Source: Psychrobacter sp. 72-O-c (GTDB taxonomy: Bacteria; Pseudomonadota; Gammaproteobacteria; Pseudomonadales; Moraxellaceae). From it: 64,000 nt of DNA. The stretch is from contig NZ_CAJHBI010000003.1 in the NCBI RefSeq assembly GCF_904846605.1, positions 78,902-142,901 on the forward strand, in the 5' to 3' direction. The position numbers and the translations under genes are program-made. A model generated the notes under the pieces. It saw nothing but the letters and a program-made list of their open reading frames with translations. It did no database searches and had not been told where the DNA came from. Numbering within the stretch: the first letter of the stretch is position 1; each line of letters begins with the position of its first letter. This document shows, one piece after another, positions 9,640 to 21,100 of this stretch.

Positions 9640-10308
9640 ATGGCATACTATTTCGGATTTATACCCTCAGATAAACTCAACAACATGATTGATGAGGCGG
9701 AACGTACCATCGGCTCACAGGAGAAAACCGATTACTATCCTTATCGTAATGAGTTAACACAGCAGATTGCTCGTGAACTTACTGATAACTTACTAGTAAG
9801 TCTAATAGACGTGATTCCAAACCCTGAACGGCAAGCATCTATGCGCAAAATTGTTGGGACCATTGAGCGTACAACTGAAACGTTACTTAATGTCCTTCTT
9901 GGTAAAGATGAGAACAAAGATGTCATGCCCAGCTTTAATTTTTTAAAAAACCAGACTATGTTCATAGACAACCAAGGATTACGCCGCGTAGGGTATGAGC
10001 TCCCTGATGATTCTGCACAAACGATCACCGAAGGTTTGGAAGCAGTTACTCCGGATTCGGTAGACAAAGTCCAGTTTAGAACGGCGCTTGAAACCATGAA
10101 TGAGGAAGCACTTACCCACTTTATCAGTCGTTTTACTGAAACGCTTAAGCTTGGTATGATTAAACGCAAGTCTATTCCCATGGCCAAAGCCGCTATTGAA
10201 AAAGGGTTAGGTATGGCACTTAACAAACTACTGCCGCAGCTCCCTGACGATGGTCTGAATCGTTTGGCCTCTTTTTATCGACCTTTTTTTGTAGAAATAA
10301 CGGACTAA
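9640..10308 (+). CDS. Conserved hypothetical protein, 222 aa
   Basis: Soluble, mostly helical protein with no signal peptide or membrane segment. Seen: an N-terminal MAYYFGFIPSDKLNNMIDEAERTI stretch, a central polar region with the phrase NFLKNQTMFIDNQGLRRVGYELP, and a C-terminal helix-rich part (RFTETLKLGMIKRKSIPMAKAAIEKG) ending in FYRPFFVEITD. AAAGGGA, nine bases upstream of the ATG, supports the start. It stands alone between cstA and the phosphoribosyltransferase gene. I do not recognise a family; it is probably restricted to Psychrobacter and relatives. Confidence 0.7.
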   Translation: MAYYFGFIPSDKLNNMIDEAERTIGSQEKTDYYPYRNELTQQIARELTDNLLVSLIDVIPNPERQASMRKIVGTIERTTETLLNVLLGKDENKDVMPSFNFLKNQTMFIDNQGLRRVGYELPDDSAQTITEGLEAVTPDSVDKVQFRTALETMNEEALTHFISRFTETLKLGMIKRKSIPMAKAAIEKGLGMALNKLLPQLPDDGLNRLASFYRPFFVEITD

Positions 10309-10420
10309 TAAAGTATTGATAACAATATAAGATTAATTTTGCCCTAAAAGTCACGTGACATTGGGAAAATTCACTAAAACTTGCTAAAATAAGCAGCACT
10401 TTTCATCGAAGGCACAACCA

Positions 10421-10984
10421 ATGACTCAGATCAGCAACCAAGAAATCGAAAAAACTCTACGCAATTCAGAGTGCCTTATTAGTAGTATTGAAGTGTCGGC
10501 TGCTTATGAGCGTCTTGCTGCGCAGCTCAACTTACATTATGCTGGGCTAAACCCGATTGTCATGGTCGTTATGAACGGTGGACTTATTCCAGCCGGTCAA
10601 TTACTTACCCATCTTACGTTCTATCATCGCATGCACTATATTCATGCTTCACGCTATCGTGATAACGAAGGCACCAATGAGCTAGATTGGAAATTCAAGC
10701 CTGATGTTAATATCGCCGGCGAGCATGTGTTGCTGATTGATGATATTTTTGACGAAGGCATCACCTTAAAAGCCATCGTCGAAGAACTAAGTAAAGAAAA
10801 ACCTGTTTCTATTGAGTCTTGTGTACTGTTGAATAAACAACACGATCGTAAAATAGACGGCTTCGATGTTGATTTTGTAGGTATTGATGTCGCTGATCGT
10901 TATGTTTATGGCTGCGGTATGGATTTTCATGGGTACTTGCGTCATCTACCCGGTATTTATGCCATTAAAGAAGATAAAGTTTAA
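10421..10984 (+). CDS. hpt: Hypoxanthine-guanine phosphoribosyltransferase
   Basis: Type I phosphoribosyltransferase of 187 aa for purine salvage in the cytosol (hypoxanthine or guanine plus PRPP to IMP or GMP). The PRPP-binding signature appears as VLLIDDIFDEGITLKAI near residues 106-122. The N-terminal PPi loop region reads VVMNGGLIPAGQLLTHL (near 47-63), and the C-terminal hood has DFVGIDVADRYVYGCGMDFHGYLRHLPGIYAI, matching proteobacterial Hpt of the Pseudomonas type. It is monocistronic with a clear terminator about 35 bases after the stop. Exact base preference cannot be told from sequence; hypoxanthine-guanine is the family default. Confidence 0.85.
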   Translation: MTQISNQEIEKTLRNSECLISSIEVSAAYERLAAQLNLHYAGLNPIVMVVMNGGLIPAGQLLTHLTFYHRMHYIHASRYRDNEGTNELDWKFKPDVNIAGEHVLLIDDIFDEGITLKAIVEELSKEKPVSIESCVLLNKQHDRKIDGFDVDFVGIDVADRYVYGCGMDFHGYLRHLPGIYAIKEDKV

Positions 10985-11020
10985 TCTTTACTGCTCTTTA
11001 TTGACCGAATTTTATAAAAT

Positions 11021-11048
11021 AAAAAGCATCCAATAAGGATGCTTTTTT
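11021..11048. terminator. Hairpin terminator of hpt
   Basis: Perfect inverted repeat AAAAAGCATCC / GGATGCTTTTT with a 5-base loop and a T run, between hpt and the convergent recD. It can serve both directions. Confidence 0.85.
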
Positions 11049-11081
11049 ACTACCTAAATTCTGCTACAAATAAGAATGATT

Positions 11082-13448
11082 TTAATAACTATCAGACGTT
11101 CTATTAAGCTGTGCAAATTGTAACCCTAGCCCTGTTTGTCTTTCAGTTGGCGTTGATAGTGCGCGCGTGAAGGCGGAAGCGGTACTAAAAATAGAGACCT
11201 GCTTTTTGGCACGTGTAACAGCGGTATAGATAAGTTCCTGACTGAGTAAACGCCCATTTTGATCGTCAAAGCTAATCGCTACATGTTCAAACTCTGATCC
11301 TTGTGACTTATGAATAGTTATTGCATAGGCGGTTGCAATCATCTCATCATTAAGCATGTTAGTAGCCATTCCTTGTACTTTATTCTCAAAAAATACTTGT
11401 AAGCGGCCTTTCTCTGTCTCTAAACAAATACCAATATCGCCATTAAATAGACTCAGTTCATAATTATTTTGCAATACCATTACTGGGCGTCCGTGATACC
11501 AAGGAGATTTGGATAGTGGCAGTTTTAGCTGCTTCCGGTGCTGTTCACTCAGATAGCGATTAATATAATGGTCACCGCAGCGACCGTGATGGCCAGCAGT
11601 AAGCACTCTAAATTGATTGAGTAAAACTATTAGTCCGTTAAAATAGCTAACATATTTTTCTGTTGGCACAGATTTCGCTATTTTTATATTTGCTAGCACC
11701 TTCTGAGTTTGAATTATATAACCATGATAGCTATCTGAGATTTTTTTAAAAAATTTATAATTACTTAGGCTATTTATTATTACACTATTGGGAGCTTTAT
11801 TGTCATTGCTTCCTGTACTCTCAGATACGGTGCTGGTTAAATGATGAAAATTTAAGGCGTCATCTTCATGTAATAATTGCCAGGCCGCTGACATATTTTG
11901 ATCTGTGGGCTGGTGTTTGTCTGCTTGGTTAATTAATCGCGCTAATTTACCAATACCAGAATCCGCAGTGAAGCGCCGACTCATCTCAAGACGTTGATGA
12001 ACGTCCTGTAGCGCAGGTATTCGGCATAGATCAGCCAGTACCGCTCCCGCATCGACCGCTGCCAATTGATTGGCATCCCCTAATAGAATAAGCCGTGCAT
12101 TAGGTTTTATCGCGCTGACCAAATAATTGGCCAACTCTACTCCGAGCATAGACGCCTCATCAATAATGATAATGTCTTCACTGAGTGGATTGTCAGCATG
12201 ATAGCGAGGCTGACCACCCTGCCCGATACCAAGCAGGCGATGAATGGTCTTCGCCTCTGGCAATTGTATAGACACGCCAGCCTGTTGTATCGCGTCCTGT
12301 AACGACTCTTGCATGCGCTGCGCAGCCTTACCCGTTGGCGCAGCTAAAGCTAGATTCGCGCTTCCTGCATCCCCTGTTTTTTCTTTCCTTGTGCCTACTT
12401 CTTGAGGTTGTGTCTGCTGTAACGCAATGACTAACTGAGCAACGGTAAACGTTTTCCCGGTACCTGGACCGCCAGTGATGATACTAAAAGCGGATTGATT
12501 CGCCATATGAATAGCATCTTGTTGCTCAGTGTTCAAAAGTGGATTGAGTGTTATCGGTAGTTTATTAACCTTTTGAGCTTTGATGCGAATAATGTGGTGA
12601 GCAAGCGCATACTCAGCCTGCCATGTACGGTGTAGCCATAAGGTTACCTTATTATGGCTATTATTTGGACTTTGCTCTGAGTGAAAAATAATGGGCCGAT
12701 TGGGCCCACTTTCATTGTTAGGGTCGTCGTTTTTGAAAAGTGGCTGATGGCTTAAAATATTTTTGAACTTACTTAGGCTATTTTCCTTAGGGCTAGAAGT
12801 TGCCGCCATCTGCTGTAAATAGCGATAAAGTTGACCGCATACGTTATACCGCTGCTCTAATATTAGCTTTTCATATTCAGGCAAAGTGGATTGGCGCATT
12901 GCGGTATCCCATAACGCCGTATGCTCCATAAGCTCAATGTCAATCACAGCCGCTGATGTGCCTTCCAATACTATGAATAACGGTTGCAACAGTGGTTGCA
13001 ATAACTGCTGCTGCCAGCCGAAAAGTTCAGCGCCTTTGACTGATAGATCAACACTGCTTTCTATATCAGTACTGTTGCGCATATAAGTGTTAGGATAATT
13101 ATCCTCCAACACTAATACGGTATGCCCCTCTTCCAAACGCTGTACCAGCACCTCAAATACCGCTTCAAATAACCAATCCTGTGTATCGTTACCTTCAGCA
13201 TATACAGCGTCAGGTTGTAGTTGAGTATGATAGGCCAGTTGAGTCTGCTTGCGGCGCTGTAATAGATACCGACTGATTGTGGTGGGCCAACTACTCCCAA
13301 CATCGCTATTAGCGTTGCCTTGAACGCTGCTCTGGTGCTTGCCTGCCTGCCCCTGTTGAGAGGCTGGTATATTTTTTGCCGAACTGTTTGCGTCTTGAGT
13401 TACTTTTTCAGCGGTTTCTTGCTCAACGTCATTATTATTGTTCATCAT
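11082..13448 (-). CDS. recD: Exodeoxyribonuclease V alpha subunit RecD
   Basis: 5'-3' SF1 helicase subunit of RecBCD, which resects and repairs double-strand breaks and degrades foreign linear DNA. At 788 aa it is well above the roughly 610 aa of E. coli RecD; the excess is in polar linkers and a 40-residue Gln/Asn/Ser-rich N-terminus. Walker A reads ITGGPGTGKTFTVAQL near residue 325, then APTGKAAQRMQE, IIDEASMLGVELA and, near the end, ATAYAITIHKSQGSEFEHV and YTAVTRAKK. Two copies of an 11-bp motif encoding NSLS sit in its linkers (11764-11774, 12772-12782). It is last in the recC-recB-recD array, 106 bases after recB. Confidence 0.95.
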   Translation of the reverse strand: MMNNNNDVEQETAEKVTQDANSSAKNIPASQQGQAGKHQSSVQGNANSDVGSSWPTTISRYLLQRRKQTQLAYHTQLQPDAVYAEGNDTQDWLFEAVFEVLVQRLEEGHTVLVLEDNYPNTYMRNSTDIESSVDLSVKGAELFGWQQQLLQPLLQPLFIVLEGTSAAVIDIELMEHTALWDTAMRQSTLPEYEKLILEQRYNVCGQLYRYLQQMAATSSPKENSLSKFKNILSHQPLFKNDDPNNESGPNRPIIFHSEQSPNNSHNKVTLWLHRTWQAEYALAHHIIRIKAQKVNKLPITLNPLLNTEQQDAIHMANQSAFSIITGGPGTGKTFTVAQLVIALQQTQPQEVGTRKEKTGDAGSANLALAAPTGKAAQRMQESLQDAIQQAGVSIQLPEAKTIHRLLGIGQGGQPRYHADNPLSEDIIIIDEASMLGVELANYLVSAIKPNARLILLGDANQLAAVDAGAVLADLCRIPALQDVHQRLEMSRRFTADSGIGKLARLINQADKHQPTDQNMSAAWQLLHEDDALNFHHLTSTVSESTGSNDNKAPNSVIINSLSNYKFFKKISDSYHGYIIQTQKVLANIKIAKSVPTEKYVSYFNGLIVLLNQFRVLTAGHHGRCGDHYINRYLSEQHRKQLKLPLSKSPWYHGRPVMVLQNNYELSLFNGDIGICLETEKGRLQVFFENKVQGMATNMLNDEMIATAYAITIHKSQGSEFEHVAISFDDQNGRLLSQELIYTAVTRAKKQVSIFSTASAFTRALSTPTERQTGLGLQFAQLNRTSDSY
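11764..11774 (-). repeat. Copy 1 of the in-frame 11-mer AATAGCCTAAG in recBCD
   Basis: On the coding strand the sequence AATAGCCTAAG occurs at 11764-11774 and 12772-12782 (recD), 13826-13836 (recB), and 21262-21272 and 21370-21380 (recC). All five are on the same strand and in the same frame, encoding Asn-Ser-Leu-Ser inside low-complexity linkers. Confidence 0.8.
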
Positions 13449-13554
13449 TTATCCATTTATTTTTTTAGCGATATCGATTATGAAAGGTAGCTATCAGCGC
13501 CATAAGCTAATTTAACTACTTATCAAACCATCACGTTTTACTTGATGTATTAGG

Positions 13555-16500
13555 CTAGGCACTGGGCGTACCAAACATCTCATCCAATACTTTTACCAAT
13601 GCGAACGGAATTTGCCATTGTATGCGACCATAATTATGCGTCCCTTGGGTACTAATGCCCCGTAAGAACACATACTCTACTGCGCCTAAATATTGCGTTT
13701 CATTACCTTCATAGTCAGGCAAACGTAAACCTAGAAAACGGTGTAAAGCAACTTGGTAAATAGCAGCTTGCAACCAGTAGCCTGCTTTATTCATCGCAGC
13801 ACTTAAATTTTTATCATTATAGTCGCTTAGGCTATTTCCTAAGTAGTTACTTTTATAGTCCACCACATAGTACTTGCCTGCATATTCATAGACCAAGTCA
13901 ATTTCGCCACGTAAATAGCGATAGATATGACCAGAGTGTTGGGCGGTAAGCTCAATGTGCTTCTCAGGTTCATCAGGCAGATATGTCGTAAAAACGTCAT
14001 TAATACCTTCAGGGGTAAAGTCTTCTGACAACCCCATATTAAATCCCAGCTCGGCAATACGCTGTTTAATTGGTATTGCTTGTAGTGGCTGGCCCGATGC
14101 TAGCAAGGGTGCGCTCAGGACTTCTGCTATCCACTCTATCAACTCATTATGGTCTGTTGCTATCTGATTATCGGCAGTCGTTAGTAACTCAGTATCGTTA
14201 TCTAATACTTCCTCATTCTCTGATAACCCTATTGGTGATGATAAAATCGGCGTTTTATTTTTCGCTAACCGTTGTTGATAGTCAGCACTGCTATAACTAA
14301 CAGGCAGCTGATACTGACGAAGGCTTTGGTCAATAATGGTTGACCATTTACTCTGGTTAGTAAAATCTATTTTTTCAAAAACTTCATGCAAAAACGTACC
14401 AGCATTAGCACCTTTAACAAAGCGAAAACGAATGTCATCTTCGGAGATTATATCGTTAATATCATCATCGCCTTGGTAAATAGAAGAGGACCTGTTGTTT
14501 AGCAATGCCATGCTATCAGTCAAATCCAGCTCGTCCTCGATACCATCATCAAAAATAGCGAGCGCTTGGCTTTGTTCGCCCAGTTGCCGTGACAAGGCGG
14601 TAAAGCTGGTCTTTGCCCAACCCTTGAAATAGCGTGATTGAATTTGTGCATAGGCATTTTGATAGTCAACCCACATCACCATGGGCGCGCTGGATTCAGA
14701 CTGAGCATTAGTAGTGCCTTTTGATTGTTTGTTGGACTTTATCAGCGCTTCAGCGTTGGTTTCAATGGTCTCATATTCCAGCCAGCCAATTTGATTCTGT
14801 AATCGCTCTGGCAACACAAATTTATGACTCTCACAACTTAGCCATTTCAGGCTTGGTTTACGCTCAGCATCGGTTTTATTATAACCATCCTTAAGCACCA
14901 TATATAACTGCTCACTAGCACGGGTAAACGCGACATAGGCCAGCCGTCTCAGCTCTTCATAGTTTTCAGTGGTTTCAAACTGGGCGTAGTAGTCCGTAGG
15001 TTTATCGCCTTTTACGGACTGACTGTAAGGCTTGCCAGCACTAGCCGATAGCCGTCGCTGCGTTTTTTTACCCTCAATATCATGATCATATAAATATAGT
15101 TTATGCTTATTACGACCACCGGTTTTAGAGCTGGCATCAGGACTCGCACCGTCCATACCTATGACATAGACTACCGGAAACTCCAAACCTTTAGACTTAT
15201 GAATAGTCATGAGCTGCACACCGGACTCAGTCGGTAGTGGCTGCTGGCGCGCCCATTCCGGTATACGGCTACTATTCATATTTTTCTTATACCATGCCAG
15301 TAATTCATACTCTCCAATATGCATACCGTGCTGCGCCAAAATATCTAGCAAATGGCGCAAATCCATCAGATAACGGGCACCGTCTTCTAAATCAGCAAGA
15401 CCCACCCACACGTTTTGGTGTGCGCTCTGTTTATTTTTTGCTTGACCATCCTGCTTAGACTTCTCTTTAGCCATAGGGTTATGAGCAAACAAGTAATGCA
15501 GGGCTGACAAAACACCATTATGCTGCCAATGCGTAGCGGCGGTCTTGAGATAGGTTTGGAAATCTTGGTAGCGCTGCTTGAGTTGTGCCTGCTTAGCATC
15601 TGAATGTTCTGGTACTGTATTGCCTGGTTCTACGTTTACTGGCGCTATATGTTCGTCATCCGTACTTAGCATCAGTGCTTGCACATCGTTGAGAGTTAAC
15701 TGATAAAAATGACTGGTCAATACTCGGTTAATGATATCGCGGCGATGCGGTTTTAGCATCGCTTCTAATAAGGCCGCTAAATCACCAGCAATAGGTGTGT
15801 CAAAAACATTGTTTTCTGCAGTCTCAAGAGTAGGCACACCAAGTTTACTCAGCATATCTTCAACTTGCTTTAACTCATGCTTACGGCGGCCCAGTACACC
15901 GATATCATTTGGCTGTAATGTTCGGCCCTTTATGGTTTGCTGACTGGCCAGCAAGGCGGCAATATGCAGCGCTGTCAGCTCATAAGCATCGTATTTTGCT
16001 TGTTTGTCATAAGGCAGATGAATAATGCTGACCGGACTGTTGGGTAATATATTGGGTAGAATCGCAGCTGTTTCCGCTAACACCGCTGCGGATACACTGG
16101 CTGGCTCTGCTGTCGTTGAATGTTTTGTAATGTCTGATACTGCTTGCTGCCATGATGCATGGTTGTCAGTATTTTTTGCAGTGATGTGCTGATAATAAAT
16201 ATCCTTACCCAATTGCGCTAATTGGTCCGCACTTTGTGAGTTTGACGGATCATTACCATTAACCACTGATTCAGCTCTACCAAACCAATGATTTAACGCG
16301 GTAATCAATCGCTGATTTGAGCGCCAATTAACATCAAGGCTCATCATATGCCTATCATCAAACAGCGCTTTCATGGCATTATAGTTGGCAACATCTCCAC
16401 CACGAAAACCATAGATTGCTTGTTTGGGATCTCCTACTAGCAACAAAAATCCACGATGGGTATTTTTAACATTAGAGTCTTTACTGCCTTTAGTATCCTT

Positions 16501-18099
16501 AAGATAAATCCGCTCAATCATGCGTGCCTGTTCGCCATTGATATCTTGCGACTCATCAATCAGTGCCACCGGATAATGATGACGGATATAACGTGCCAAT
16601 CGCTCTCCTTGTTTACCTGATAGTGCCTGGTTTAAGCGTACCATTTGCAACCCAAAGGTAGTCTCGCGCCGTGCCTCTAATATCGATGGCAGCTTTTGAC
16701 GGACTTTAATGGCAATATCACGGTTCAACTTCTCATTTAGTGCATCGAGATAAAGCTCAATCTGTTCGGCATAATCACGCAGCGTCTTTAGTGCTTGCAT
16801 ACTATCAAGGTTAATAAATACTAAACGCTCGGCTTCTTTACCTTTATTAAAAACCTTTCCACCCTCTTCTTTACTAATAAAAGCATTGGGTAGTTCGGTG
16901 TATAGAATGTCAGCCTTGCCCTCTAAGTGGGTAAAAAACGTGGCACCATACTGGCGAATAACTTGTTGAATCGTGATGATAGATGCTATGTTTTTACCGA
17001 TCTTACCTGCTTTGCCAAACCCTTGCGCCGTACGGTATTCAATATCAAAATAAGGCTCAACATCCTTTAAATCACACTTTGCAAAATTATCCAATGCCTG
17101 CTGATAAGCGCTAAAATCAATTGCTGCGCCCAGCTCAACCTCTGCAATCGGAGTTGATATAAACTGTAAGGCCTTTTGCGCAACAGATAAATGATCAGCA
17201 GGGGCAGTTAAGCGCTTGGTATGCTGTAATAGGGCATAAATCTCTGGTTGCTGGTAATACATATGACTTTGATGCGCGCGCACAGCATCGTGAATGATAC
17301 TTTCTATGACTACTTGCTCATGATCGCTGATTTGCATACCTTGCTGGTGACCAGTCTCGGCACTGTACTCAGACAACCACTTCTGTGACAGACTGTCCAA
17401 TGTACCCACAAACAGCTTATCCAAGGTAGTAAGCACCAAGGCACAGCGTCTAATAGCATCAGCTAATGGATAGTCTGTCGTATTATCTAACAAATACACC
17501 AGTAGATAGCTATTGACAGGATCCTTCATGAGATCGGCATTACCTGCCAGCTGCGCTTGCTCATCAAGCCACTCTTGTCGTTTTTGACGCTGCTCAGCGG
17601 TTATCTTATTGTTGGGTAATTCAGGTTTCTTAGCACCTTTATTGTCTTTAGCAACTGTATCTGTATCTTTTTTAACACTATCAGCGGTTTTATCTTCAGA
17701 GCTTTTGACACTATTTTTTAACTGCGGGTAAATAATATCGTGGGTAATAGGATTAACGGGTAGTTTATTAAACCATTGTAATAATTGATAAAAGTCAACC
17801 AAGCGTTCATTGATACGTTGACGCATCTCAGCAGCAGCGGCACGAGTAAAGGTTGTGGCAATAATCTGCTCAGGTGGCCGCTTTGCTTCAATTAATAGGC
17901 GCAGTACAATACCGGTCAGTGTCCAGGTCTTACCTGTACCCGCTGAAGCCTCAATCAAATATTTACCGTTTAACGGTACACGTATCGCCGGCGGTTGCTC
18001 GGTCTTGTTAATCGCATTGACAGGTGGAACTTTAGCCGTACTACTGGCATCAATGCTATCGTTATTAGGCTGATCCATAAACTTATCCATAAAAGGCAC
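13555..18099 (-). CDS. recB: Exodeoxyribonuclease V beta subunit RecB
   Basis: 3'-5' UvrD-like helicase plus nuclease subunit of RecBCD. Motif I reads LIEASAGTGKTWTLTG near residue 49, followed by ATTFTRAAAAEMRQRI; motif II is ALIDESQDINGEQ, and later VQLMTIHKSKGLEFPVVYVIG and AYVAFTRASEQLY mark the helicase C-terminal half. The nuclease domain near residue 1420 has GEIDLVYEYAGKYYVVDYKSN, containing the catalytic D-(x)n-DYK residues. The protein is 1514 aa against about 1180 in E. coli; insertions are Lys/Asn/Asp/Ser-rich. One NSLS-coding 11-mer lies at 13826-13836. It follows recC by 80 bases in the same direction, so co-transcription is likely. Confidence 0.95.
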   Translation of the reverse strand: MPFMDKFMDQPNNDSIDASSTAKVPPVNAINKTEQPPAIRVPLNGKYLIEASAGTGKTWTLTGIVLRLLIEAKRPPEQIIATTFTRAAAAEMRQRINERLVDFYQLLQWFNKLPVNPITHDIIYPQLKNSVKSSEDKTADSVKKDTDTVAKDNKGAKKPELPNNKITAEQRQKRQEWLDEQAQLAGNADLMKDPVNSYLLVYLLDNTTDYPLADAIRRCALVLTTLDKLFVGTLDSLSQKWLSEYSAETGHQQGMQISDHEQVVIESIIHDAVRAHQSHMYYQQPEIYALLQHTKRLTAPADHLSVAQKALQFISTPIAEVELGAAIDFSAYQQALDNFAKCDLKDVEPYFDIEYRTAQGFGKAGKIGKNIASIITIQQVIRQYGATFFTHLEGKADILYTELPNAFISKEEGGKVFNKGKEAERLVFINLDSMQALKTLRDYAEQIELYLDALNEKLNRDIAIKVRQKLPSILEARRETTFGLQMVRLNQALSGKQGERLARYIRHHYPVALIDESQDINGEQARMIERIYLKDTKGSKDSNVKNTHRGFLLLVGDPKQAIYGFRGGDVANYNAMKALFDDRHMMSLDVNWRSNQRLITALNHWFGRAESVVNGNDPSNSQSADQLAQLGKDIYYQHITAKNTDNHASWQQAVSDITKHSTTAEPASVSAAVLAETAAILPNILPNSPVSIIHLPYDKQAKYDAYELTALHIAALLASQQTIKGRTLQPNDIGVLGRRKHELKQVEDMLSKLGVPTLETAENNVFDTPIAGDLAALLEAMLKPHRRDIINRVLTSHFYQLTLNDVQALMLSTDDEHIAPVNVEPGNTVPEHSDAKQAQLKQRYQDFQTYLKTAATHWQHNGVLSALHYLFAHNPMAKEKSKQDGQAKNKQSAHQNVWVGLADLEDGARYLMDLRHLLDILAQHGMHIGEYELLAWYKKNMNSSRIPEWARQQPLPTESGVQLMTIHKSKGLEFPVVYVIGMDGASPDASSKTGGRNKHKLYLYDHDIEGKKTQRRLSASAGKPYSQSVKGDKPTDYYAQFETTENYEELRRLAYVAFTRASEQLYMVLKDGYNKTDAERKPSLKWLSCESHKFVLPERLQNQIGWLEYETIETNAEALIKSNKQSKGTTNAQSESSAPMVMWVDYQNAYAQIQSRYFKGWAKTSFTALSRQLGEQSQALAIFDDGIEDELDLTDSMALLNNRSSSIYQGDDDINDIISEDDIRFRFVKGANAGTFLHEVFEKIDFTNQSKWSTIIDQSLRQYQLPVSYSSADYQQRLAKNKTPILSSPIGLSENEEVLDNDTELLTTADNQIATDHNELIEWIAEVLSAPLLASGQPLQAIPIKQRIAELGFNMGLSEDFTPEGINDVFTTYLPDEPEKHIELTAQHSGHIYRYLRGEIDLVYEYAGKYYVVDYKSNYLGNSLSDYNDKNLSAAMNKAGYWLQAAIYQVALHRFLGLRLPDYEGNETQYLGAVEYVFLRGISTQGTHNYGRIQWQIPFALVKVLDEMFGTPSA

Positions 18100-18179
18100 T
18101 TGTTCAAAGTCGTACAGTTTGCATATTTTTTATTGCTATTTAGAGCAAAGCTCACTTAAAAAATAATGACTAAAGAATT

Positions 18180-21100
18180 TTATAACGGCTTTAAGGCGTC
18201 ATTCATTGTGCCAAACAACGGCTTAGCCAATGCTGGTAAAGCATCCATCAACTTAGTAAAGACGTCTTGTTTATAAAGCATGTATTGCCATAACTCATGT
18301 TGTGAGCAGGTATCATAGATCACATCACTGTTATAACCTGACCATAGCCAGCTGTCAAAATCACTACGTTTGGGCTGATAATTGGACTGGCTGGCGTCAT
18401 GATTATGGTTATGAGTATCGTCAGCAGCATCACTATCATTATTTTTAGGATCATTCATTTTATCAAGATACGTCATGGCATGAACCGGCAATATCGTCAT
18501 TGGCGTCTTGCCAGCGATATGAGCAAACCTGACCCATTTAAGCAACTCCGTCAAGGCAGCATCATAAGCGATGGGCGCTAGTGAAAAAGCAGTCTTACCT
18601 TTATATTTACTGTGTTCATCGCTAGGCTTATTAAAGCGCCAAATACTCTTACCGTCATCAGCCGCTACTTGCGCTTCAGTGGTACGCCGCGCTACCTGCC
18701 AATAGACATGTGATAACCAAAAACGTAAAAGGTACTGCGTGCGCGCGCTATTTGGCAGGATATTTAACCAAAGCTTAGGTGATGTTAGTTCTGACTCTGA
18801 TTCCAATGGTGGCGATACTTCTAATAGCGTTGACTTAGCACTATTAACTGGATTAATTTCTGTTGGAACGGTCCCTTTAATTTGTAATTGACCATAAGTA
18901 TTTATATCAGCGGCATGAACAGTAATCATAGTTTCAGTAGACGGTGTCAATAACATGCTGCTGATATTTTCATTGCCATTACTATTGATATCAATACCCA
19001 GTTCAGACAGCTGTTCGGCGAACTCTTGGCACTGCTGGGCCATTTGAAGCTGTTGATAATGCAAGGTTGATTGACGAGCGACACCTGCTGGCATGACAGG
19101 GTCATACAAGAGAGCATTTAGCAGGTCAGTCTCTTGATTGCTTATACCTTTCTCAGTAACTTCGACGTTGTCTGCAGCATCAACTTTAGAGCTATTTTTA
19201 GAATTGGTTTCAGTATTGGTTTGTAGTTCACTGAGCAGCTGCGCATTTACCTTATAAGCACCCAAGCCTGATAAGGATAAAGGCTCTTGATGCACTATGT
19301 CCTTATCAGGTAATACGATATGCACTTGCTGTTCTTTTAAGAAGTGCTTTGCCGGATGACGGACTTGATAATATAAAGACTGCATATCGACTTGAGTGAT
19401 ATCAAAGCGAGCGTCAGCCTCATGATCTGACTCAATCCGCTGAGCAATATGGGCATAGTCCTCTTTGCTCGGTAGCTCGACTTTAACAGGGGGCGATATA
19501 TCAGAACCATCTTGGGCTTGCAGGCGCTCAAATACATCATGCCAAACTCTCGCTGGAGCATTGGTTTGTTTCTGACTTAGTTTTTCTTTTTGCATGGCAC
19601 GGCCTAGTAACCGTATCATTTCTTGTCCACTATCTTGTTCGCTATTTTTCTCAGACTCTGAGTTCTTTGAACTCTTAGCTGCTGGTGCACTCGACCCTTC
19701 CGACACTTCAGGCTGGATAAATACTTCGGTCGCAAATGGCAATGCCGGATGGCGGGTGACTAACCACTGTTCGATAAGTTTGGGCAGATAACGCTGCACC
19801 TGGGCGGTTAATACATCACTGCTGTCAAGATTGTTAGCATGTTGCTTACTATCTAAATCATTTAAATCATCTAATTTTTTTTGCTCGTCTATTAATGGAT
19901 TCCATTGCCACGTCACTTCACCTTGTAAAAAGTGCAATAACTCACTCACGGGATTGGCAGGCAAGTGCTCATGGGTATCGGTTAAACGTTGCCCATTATA
20001 AAAAATCCAGCAGGCATTACGCGCGCACAATAAAGCGTCTAAAAACGCCCCATTATCATCATCTTCACTAAACCTGTCACCACGTTGTGCTAACCCGGCT
20101 TTCATTAAGTCATAACGATTATCACGGTCGCGACTGGGAAACTCAGATAAGTCCATATTGAGCATAACCACTAAGCCAAACGGTACGTTACGCAGTGCAC
20201 CAAAACGCCCAAAAGTAATCACCCCAGTGGGCTCGGCACTAACTTGTTGGCTCTCAAGTTCATCCTCAATGCTGTCAAGCATAAAGCTCAGCTTTAGCGG
20301 TAAGGTACTAACTTGCGACAGCTTGGACTCAACTTGGTTGGCCTCGTTCTGTATGGCAGTTGATGAATCAAATGCATCATTCGGCGTAGAATTAGCCTGA
20401 ATATCACTGTTTGCATGATAACGCTGGTAGTGACGATTGGCGCGTAGACTACTCTTAAAGCCGTTCATCGCATTAAAAATAGCACGCATAGGGCGTGTCT
20501 GATCAAGTGCACCAAAATAAGGATGGATAATATGATTCTCAATATTATTTAGCCAATCCTCAGCCTTATGACGGGCTTGATACTCATTTCGACACCCATC
20601 AAGTCCAGTATGAACACGGCATAGCGCCTCAATAATCGGCGCATCGCCCAAGCTAATCGCTGAGATGGGCACTGTTTTCTCAGCTAAGGTATTATCCTGC
20701 CAATGCTCAGGATACAAACAATCACTAATACTCGCTTCTGGCATTACCAAACCTAACGCCATTTGATCTAAAGCATAAGCAAAACTAAAACGATAATCAT
20801 AATCTTGTGGGTCAAGCGTCTGCTGTAGATGCGCCTCATCAAATCCACGCACAAAACCTGCTTGCTCTAACAAGTCGCAAGCCCGACGCATCTGTTCATG
20901 GGTCAGCCCAAGACTCTCGTACAGTGGTGGTAGCATCAACCAATCCAACACTTCAGCGACCTCAAATCGTGCCGTGTCACTACCTAGTAAGCCATAAAAA
21001 CCACGTATCGCTTCCCATAATTGTCGAATAGACTTATCGACCACCCCTGTCACCTTCGCCGGTAACGTCAGGCCATCCTGCCCTTCTCCGTTGACAAATA